A stretch of 64,000 bases of DNA from assembly GCF_002243345.2 (NCBI RefSeq), contig NZ_CP022655.2, positions 5,016,001 to 5,080,000 of the forward strand, read 5' to 3'. Below the pieces are notes generated by a model, which did not search any database, was not told the origin of the DNA, and saw only the letters and a program-made list of their open reading frames with translations. This DNA comes from Paenibacillus sp. RUD330. GTDB taxonomy: Bacteria > Bacillota > Bacilli > Paenibacillales > Paenibacillaceae. The position numbers and the translations under genes were made by a program. Within the stretch, counting starts at the first letter, position 1; the number at the start of each line of letters is the position of its first letter. Shown here in pieces: positions 59,117 to 64,000 of this stretch.

Positions 59117-60301
59117 TCAATCATGCCGGAGCGCGTCCACCGGCCGCAGCGATGCGGCTTTGTTGGCCGGGAACAGCCCGAACACCACTCCGACCGCCGC
59201 CGAGAACAGAAACGCGTAGAGGACGACCTGGAGCTCGATCTGCGTCGCGGTAGCGAAGTAGGCCGTCATGATCAGACAGGCTCCGTAAGCGCAGGCGATG
59301 CCGAGCAGCCCTCCGAGGCTGCTGATGGCTGCCGCTTCGACGAGGAACTGGAACAGCACGTCGCGCCGCTTGGCGCCGAGAGACTTGCGGATGCCGATCT
59401 CCCTCGTCCGCTCGGTGACGGATACGAGCATGATATTCATGATGCCGATGCCTCCGACGACGAGCGAGATGCAGGCGACTCCAGCCATCATCGTGGACAT
59501 CGTCTTCGACACGGAGGTGACCGTCTCCTTCAGATCCTCCTGATTCGTCACGCGGTAGGCGTTCGTATTGCCGCGGAAGATTCCGGTCAGCTTCGTCTCC
59601 AGCTGCGCGGCCACGGCGCTCATCTGGTCCACCGCGGCGACCTTGAGGGAGACGGTGCGGACACCGGCCGACTGGAACATGCGCTGCGCCGTCGTTATCG
59701 GAATGATGATCTTCTCGTCGTTGGAGCCCGTCAGGGAAGTGCCCTTGGGCTCCAGCAGGCCCACGACCTTGTACTTCACCCCATTGAGCAGGATCGTCTC
59801 GCCGACCGGGCTGACTCCAGCTCCGAACAGCTCCTCCGAGGTGTCGACCCCGAGCAGGGCGACCTTGTTGTACGCCGTCAGGTCGACAGGGGCAATGAAA
59901 CGCCCGCTCTGGGGATGAAAGTTCTGCACATCCTCATAATCGGGAGTGACGCCCTCGACCGTCACCGCGGACTCGGTCTGCTTGCTGCCGTAGCGGGCCG
60001 TCACGCTGCCGCTGACGGTCGGAGACAAGCCTTCGATGCCGCTGACGCCGTCGCCGAGCGTCTCGGCTTGCGGCAACGAGAGCGTCGTGTCGCTCCCCCT
60101 TCCGGTGATGTTGACCGACAGCATGTTGGTGCCGAGCCCCTTGAGCTGGCTGCTCACCTCGTTCGCCGAGCCCTGGCCCATCGCCACGAGCGCGATGACC
60201 GTCGCGACGCCGATCAGAATGCCGAGCATGGACAGCACGGTGCGCAGCTTGTTAGCCAGTATGCTCTTCCAGGCCATGCGAATTCCTTGCGAAAGCTTCA
60301 C
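59117..60301 (-). CDS. MacB-type ABC transporter permease
   Basis: The 394 residues show one N-terminal membrane segment (LRTVLSMLGILIGVATVIALV), a periplasmic-core-like domain (about 45-270; GVTPDYEDVQNFHPQSGRF) and three C-terminal segments in an FtsX domain (GIGIMNIMLVSVTERTREIG, then IRKSLGAKRRDVL). This is the layout of MacB permeases. GTG 60301 follows AAAGGGGGG and overlaps the ATPase gene by 50 bases. It probably exports or senses a peptide or other amphiphile with the adaptor and ATPase. Confidence 0.92.
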   Translation of the reverse strand: MKLSQGIRMAWKSILANKLRTVLSMLGILIGVATVIALVAMGQGSANEVSSQLKGLGTNMLSVNITGRGSDTTLSLPQAETLGDGVSGIEGLSPTVSGSVTARYGSKQTESAVTVEGVTPDYEDVQNFHPQSGRFIAPVDLTAYNKVALLGVDTSEELFGAGVSPVGETILLNGVKYKVVGLLEPKGTSLTGSNDEKIIIPITTAQRMFQSAGVRTVSLKVAAVDQMSAVAAQLETKLTGIFRGNTNAYRVTNQEDLKETVTSVSKTMSTMMAGVACISLVVGGIGIMNIMLVSVTERTREIGIRKSLGAKRRDVLFQFLVEAAAISSLGGLLGIACAYGACLIMTAYFATATQIELQVVLYAFLFSAAVGVVFGLFPANKAASLRPVDALRHD

Positions 60302-61079
60302 GTCCGTCCCCCCTTTCCTCGCTCAGCAGTCCGTCCTTCATGAACACGGTCCGCTTCGCCCTGGCGGCCACATCGAGATCATGCGTGATGAGGACGATCG
60401 TATGCCCCTGGGAGTTGAGCTGCTCCATGAGGCCGAGCACATCCGCTCCCGTCTTCGTATCCAGCGCTCCCGTAGGCTCGTCGGCAAGCAGGATCGGCGG
60501 CTCGCCCGCCAGCGCCCGGGCGATCGCGACCCGCTGCATCTGGCCTCCGGACAGCTGGTTCGGCCGGTGATGCATCCGGTCCTGCAGGCCCACCTTGGCC
60601 AGCGCCGTCTCCGCCGCAGCCTTCCTCTCCTTCGCGGCGAGCCCGCGATAGACGAGCGGCAGCTCGACGTTCTCGAACGCGCTGAGGCGCGGGAGGAGAT
60701 GGAAGCTTTGGAAGATGAAGCCGATCTTGCGGTTGCGCACCTCCGCCAGCCGGTTGTCCGACAAGCCCTTCACCTCGATGCCGTCCAGCCTGTAGCTGCC
60801 GGAGGTCGGCGTATCGAGGCAACCGATCATGTTCATGAGCGTGGACTTGCCGGAGCCGGACGGGCCGATGATGGCGACGAAATCTCCGCGGGGAATGTGC
60901 AGATCCACTCCATTCAGGATCTGCACTTCCTCTCCGGCCATCCGATAGGATTTCCGGACGTCGCGGATCGACAGGAGCGCCTCTTCATGCCGTTCGTGCA
61001 AAGCGGCCTCGGCTCTGATGCCGTCGCCTGTCCGCTCCTCCAAGGCTGCGTCTCCGGCCTTCCGTTTGCCCCGCTTCAT
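60252..61079 (-). CDS. MacB/LolD-type ABC transporter ATP-binding protein
   Basis: The 275-residue ATPase has a charged N-terminal extension of about 38 residues, then Walker A (GPSGSGKSTLMN), the Q-loop region (IGFIFQSFHLLPRL), signature (LSGGQMQRVAIARAL), Walker B (ILLADEPTGALD) and the H-loop (LITHDLD). The FQSFHLLPRLSAFENV pattern is typical of the MacB/LolD group. Its ATG overlaps the adaptor stop (ATGA), and its 3' end overlaps the permease start. Confidence 0.95.
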   Translation of the reverse strand: MKRGKRKAGDAALEERTGDGIRAEAALHERHEEALLSIRDVRKSYRMAGEEVQILNGVDLHIPRGDFVAIIGPSGSGKSTLMNMIGCLDTPTSGSYRLDGIEVKGLSDNRLAEVRNRKIGFIFQSFHLLPRLSAFENVELPLVYRGLAAKERKAAAETALAKVGLQDRMHHRPNQLSGGQMQRVAIARALAGEPPILLADEPTGALDTKTGADVLGLMEQLNSQGHTIVLITHDLDVAARAKRTVFMKDGLLSEERGDGREAFARNSHGLEEHTG

Positions 61080-62500
61080 CGGGTTCCCCCTCCTCCGGTA
61101 CGGGTCGTCGAGCCGGCTCCGCCCATATTGCCGCCGAAGCCGCCCGTTCCCATTCCGCCTCCGAAGCCGCCCGCTCCCATTCCGCCGAACTCGCGGGCCC
61201 GGGTCGTGCTGCTCTGGCCGGTGGAACCTCCGACCGTGCCGGTCGGCAGCGCGATCAGCACCGTATCGCCTGCGGACAGTCCCGACTTGATCTGCACGTA
61301 CGTATCATTGGCAAGCCCGGTCGTCACTTCCTTCAGCTGGCCGCCCAGCGTCATCCGGCTCATCCGGGATTCGGAGCCGGCTCCGGTTCCGGCGGCTCCT
61401 GCTCCAGCACCGGCTCCAGCGCCCTGCCCGGCGCCTTCCGCCGCCCATTGGCCGCCGGAGCCGTTCCTTCCGCCTCCTCCGGACTGGCCGGCTCCGCCTT
61501 GGCGGTCAGCGCCGGACTGGCCGCCCGGAACGCTGCCGGCGCCTTGCCCGCCTTCGGTTCCCGCACCGACCGCCGCTGCCCCTTCCGTTCCTTGAGGCAC
61601 GCGCACATAGGATTTACCGCCGAAGGTCACCACCGCATCGACCGGGACCAGGACGGCATTTTCAGCCGATTCCGTCACAATCTCGGCCGAGCCGGACATT
61701 CCGGCCAGCACGCCGGCCGCCTCCGTCATGGACAGCGTGACCGGGTACGTAGCGACTCCATTGCTGCTCACGCCTTCTTTGGCAATGGAAGTGATTTTGC
61801 CCGTGAAGGTTTTATCGGTCAGGGCATTGAGCGTAATTTCGGCGGTTTGTCCGATCTTCAGCTTCGGAACATCCAGCTCGTCCGCGTTCACCGCGAAGGT
61901 CAGCTGCGAGTAATCCGTAATGACAGCCGCATCTGCGCCGGCATTCGTGTTGTCCCCTGCCGTCAGCGTTACGGCCGTGACGGTTCCGCCGATCGGCGCC
62001 TTGATATCATGGTTCTCGGCGTCCGCTTTCTGCAGATCGGCGATCTCGTTCTCCGTCTGCTGCAGGCTCAGCCTGGCCGAGTCGAGATCGAGCTTCGTCT
62101 GCGCCTGCTTCGATTCGTCGCTTTCGCTCCAGTACTGCTCCTTCAGGTTCTGGATCTGCAGCTCCTGCTTCTGCTTGTCCAGCTGCTTCTGCCGGATCTG
62201 CATCGAATTATCGACCGTCTCGAACTGAGCCAGCACTTGTCCTTTCTTCACGACGTCGCCGGCCGAGACCAGCACTTTGCTGACTGTCCCCTGATAGCCG
62301 GCTTTCACGGTCGCCGTATCGGCCGCGGCTACCGTTCCCGTCCCCGACACCTTCACTTCCAGATTGCCCTGCGAGGCTTGCACGCTGCGGGCTTCCGCAG
62401 CGGATGCCGTGCCTTCGGTCCCTTTCGACTGCAGGAAGTAATATACCGCTCCGCCGCCGGCAATGACCATGAATCCCAATATGAGCAGCCACTTTCTCAT
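61076..62500 (-). CDS. Membrane-fusion (HlyD/MacA-like) adaptor protein
   Basis: The 474-residue protein has an N-terminal membrane anchor (WLLILGFMVIAGGGAVYYFL). It then shows the biotinyl-lipoyl halves and coiled coil typical of adaptors (ATVKAGYQGTVSKVLVSAG, then VLAQFE; helix to about residue 155; DIKAPIGGTVTAVTLTAG) and beta-barrel parts (LTFAVNADELDVPKLKIGQ). A Gly/Ala-rich insert of about 85 residues (roughly 320-400) and a Gly/Met-rich tail are unusual. It is the first gene of the five-gene unit. The start ATG 62500 fits the family N-terminus. Confidence 0.92.
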   Translation of the reverse strand: MRKWLLILGFMVIAGGGAVYYFLQSKGTEGTASAAEARSVQASQGNLEVKVSGTGTVAAADTATVKAGYQGTVSKVLVSAGDVVKKGQVLAQFETVDNSMQIRQKQLDKQKQELQIQNLKEQYWSESDESKQAQTKLDLDSARLSLQQTENEIADLQKADAENHDIKAPIGGTVTAVTLTAGDNTNAGADAAVITDYSQLTFAVNADELDVPKLKIGQTAEITLNALTDKTFTGKITSIAKEGVSSNGVATYPVTLSMTEAAGVLAGMSGSAEIVTESAENAVLVPVDAVVTFGGKSYVRVPQGTEGAAAVGAGTEGGQGAGSVPGGQSGADRQGGAGQSGGGGRNGSGGQWAAEGAGQGAGAGAGAGAAGTGAGSESRMSRMTLGGQLKEVTTGLANDTYVQIKSGLSAGDTVLIALPTGTVGGSTGQSSTTRAREFGGMGAGGFGGGMGTGGFGGNMGGAGSTTRTGGGGTR

Positions 62501-62621
62501 TGTTCCCCTCGCCTCTCCTCCGGATCATTTTCCATCCGAATCGTAGCATTCCAGAATGAACCCAGAATGAACGTCTTCTCGAGGCAGGCAAGAGGCCAAT
62601 CCCTTCAGCATCGCCGCAACT

Positions 62622-62650
62622 AAAAAAAAGAGCCCCGATAGCCGGCGCTC
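62622..62650 (-). terminator. Terminator of murA
   Basis: GAGC/GCTC and CCG/CGG arms form a hairpin that ends in a run of eight T on the minus strand, about 60 bases past the murA stop. Confidence 0.78.
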
Positions 62651-62713
62651 CACTCCCTGTCTCTATGAGGGACGGCTGCTGAGGCAAGCCCTCCCGATGT
62701 TGCCGATTGAATC

Positions 62714-64000
62714 TCAGGCCATGGACGCCTCGACGTCCTCGACCTTAACCTGCCGCTTGCTGCTGTAGCTGTCCTCGTCCTCGGATGCGGCGGCGGCTGC
62801 CACCTGGACCTCTTCGACTTCACGCTCCGCGGCCTTGCGGATGGAAGCGAGCACGACCGGCTCCAGCACTTCCTCGGCGGCTTCTTCCTCCGACGTCCGG
62901 TAGATGTCGGCGCCCAAAGCGGCGAGCTTGCCGGCGATGTCCACATAGCCGCGGTCCACATGGTGCAGTCCGCCGACTTCGGTCTCTCCGTCGGCTACGA
63001 GGCCGGCGCAGATCAACGCAGCTCCGGCGCGAAGGTCCGTCGCCGTCACTTTGGCGCCCGACAGCGGCACTCCGCCCGTGATGATGGCCGTACGGCCGTC
63101 CACTTTGATGCTGGCGTTCATCTTGCGGAACTCCTCCACATGCATGAAGCGGTTCTCGAACACCGTCTCGGTCACGACGGAAGTGCCTTCCGTGACAAGC
63201 AGCAGAGCCATCATCTGGGACTGCACATCGGTCGGGAAGCCCGGATGGGGCAGCGTTTTGATGTCGGCGCCCTTCAGCGGACGGTCCGCACGGACGCGGA
63301 TGCCGTTGTCCTCTTCGATGATCTGGACGCCCATCTCCTGCAGCTTGGCGATCACGGGTCCGAGGTGGTCGCCGATGGCGCCTTCCACGAATACGTTGCC
63401 TCCGGTGATCGCGCCGGCGATCAGGAATGTGCCCGCTTCGATGCGATCGGGAATGACCGTATGCTGGGCGCCGGTCAGCTTCTCGACGCCTTCGATCCGG
63501 ATGACCCCCGTGCCGGCTCCGCGGATGCGGGCTCCCATGGCGTTGAGGTAGTTCGCGAGATCGACGATCTCAGGCTCTTTGGCCGCGTTCTCAAGGGTAG
63601 TCGTTCCTTCGGCGAGCGCTGCGGCCGCGATGATGTTCTCCGTCGCGCCTACGCTGGCGACGTCCAAGTAGATCTTCGCGCCTTTGAGACGGCCCGGGGC
63701 GACGGCTTCGATGAAGCCTTGACCCATCGTGATCTCGGCGCCCATCGCCTCGAATCCCTTGAGATGCTGCTCGATCGGGCGGGTGCCGATGGCGCAGCCT
63801 CCCGGAAGGGAGATGCGAACACGGCCCAGGCGGGCAAGCAGCGGACCCATGACTTGGATCGATGCCCGCATCTTGCTGACCCATTCGTAAGGAGCCTCGT
63901 AGGATGTCAGGTTCTCCGCCGAGATCGTCATGGTTTCGCCGGATAGGTCAAGCTTGGCTCCGAGCGTCTCCAGCAGCTGGCGAATGATCAGGACGTCATC
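62714..64000 (-). CDS. murA: UDP-GlcNAc 1-carboxyvinyltransferase MurA (5' end outside window), with extra C-terminal tail
   Basis: MurA makes the first committed step of peptidoglycan synthesis. The visible 428 codons start inside the gene; about 45 N-terminal residues lie beyond base 64000. The catalytic cysteine is in [15 protein letters not shown], and [15 protein letters not shown] and [20 protein letters not shown] are also typical. MurA normally ends at about this last segment, but here about 59 more acidic, Ala/Glu-rich residues follow ([25 protein letters not shown]). In Bacillus murAA lies near spoIID, as here, apart from the inserted ABC-kinase operon. Confidence 0.94.
   Translation of the reverse strand, partial: DDVLIIRQLLETLGAKLDLSGETMTISAENLTSYEAPYEWVSKMRASIQVMGPLLARLGRVRISLPGGCAIGTRPIEQHLKGFEAMGAEITMGQGFIEAVAPGRLKGAKIYLDVASVGATENIIAAAALAEGTTTLENAAKEPEIVDLANYLNAMGARIRGAGTGVIRIEGVEKLTGAQHTVIPDRIEAGTFLIAGAITGGNVFVEGAIGDHLGPVIAKLQEMGVQIIEEDNGIRVRADRPLKGADIKTLPHPGFPTDVQSQMMALLLVTEGTSVVTETVFENRFMHVEEFRKMNASIKVDGRTAIITGGVPLSGAKVTATDLRAGAALICAGLVADGETEVGGLHHVDRGYVDIAGKLAALGADIYRTSEEEAAEEVLEPVVLASIRKAAEREVEEVQVAAAAASEDEDSYSSKRQVKVEDVEASMA

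Noticed and set aside
1-64000. tRNA, rRNA, CRISPR arrays, prophage or insertion sequences
   Set aside because: I saw no cloverleaf-type gene, no regularly spaced repeat array, no transposase or integrase, and no phage structural gene on either strand.

Overview
The window looks like a chromosomal segment of a GC-rich, flagellated, spore-forming, S-layer-bearing member of the Paenibacillaceae (Paenibacillus or a close relative). The reasons are Bacillus-type gene orders (comF-yvyF-flgM-flgN-flgK-flgL-yviE-fliW-csrA-hag and fabZ/flhP-flhO-mbl-spoIIID-spoIIQ-spoIID/murA), sporulation genes, an alpha/beta-type SASP, DegS-DegU, and SLH-domain proteins next to tagO, tagA and csaB. I recognise no rRNA, tRNA, CRISPR array or insertion sequence. 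All but one of the 50 protein genes lie on the minus strand.

1-10.9 kb: late flagellar genes. Read in the direction of transcription they are yvyF, flgM, flgN, flgK, flgL, yviE, then fliW, csrA, two tandem flagellin genes, a GT2 glycosyltransferase, flaG, fliD and fliS (cut by the edge). The two flagellin genes arose from a tandem duplication of about 1.13 kb. The scar between them still holds the first codons of a glycosyltransferase and the last codons of a csrA. Both hag leaders keep a SigD-type promoter and a consensus-like CsrA-binding hairpin. SigD-like -10 elements also precede yvyF, flgM, flaG and flhO.

11-17.3 kb: comFC and comFA (DNA uptake), a short GT2-like protein with a 4x12-residue repeat, and degU-degS. 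17.5-22 kb: an exported phosphodiester glycosidase-like protein, then an ECF41-type sigma factor coupled to a carboxymuconolactone decarboxylase, with a plausible autoregulated promoter.

22-47.2 kb: a cell-surface block. It holds three large SLH proteins (one the probable main S-layer protein, with two possible translation starts), two exported proteins I do not recognise, and the enzymes for the wall polymer that holds SLH proteins (tagO, tagA, csaB), with a DUF5693 membrane protein and phosphoglucomutase. metK and a SASP gene sit inside this block; metK has a short leader with a terminator hairpin and a repeat that could mask its ribosome-binding site.

47.3-56.6 kb: fabZ, one plus-strand gene for an eight-repeat bacterial Ig-like exported protein, an EpuA-like membrane protein, flhP, flhO, mbl, spoIIID, spoIIQ and spoIID. 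spoIIID and spoIIQ carry SigE- and SigF-like promoters. 56.8-62.5 kb: an apparent five-gene operon (adaptor, ABC ATPase, ABC permease, response regulator, histidine kinase) inserted between spoIID and murA. murA is cut by the right edge at its 5' end and carries an unusual acidic C-terminal tail.
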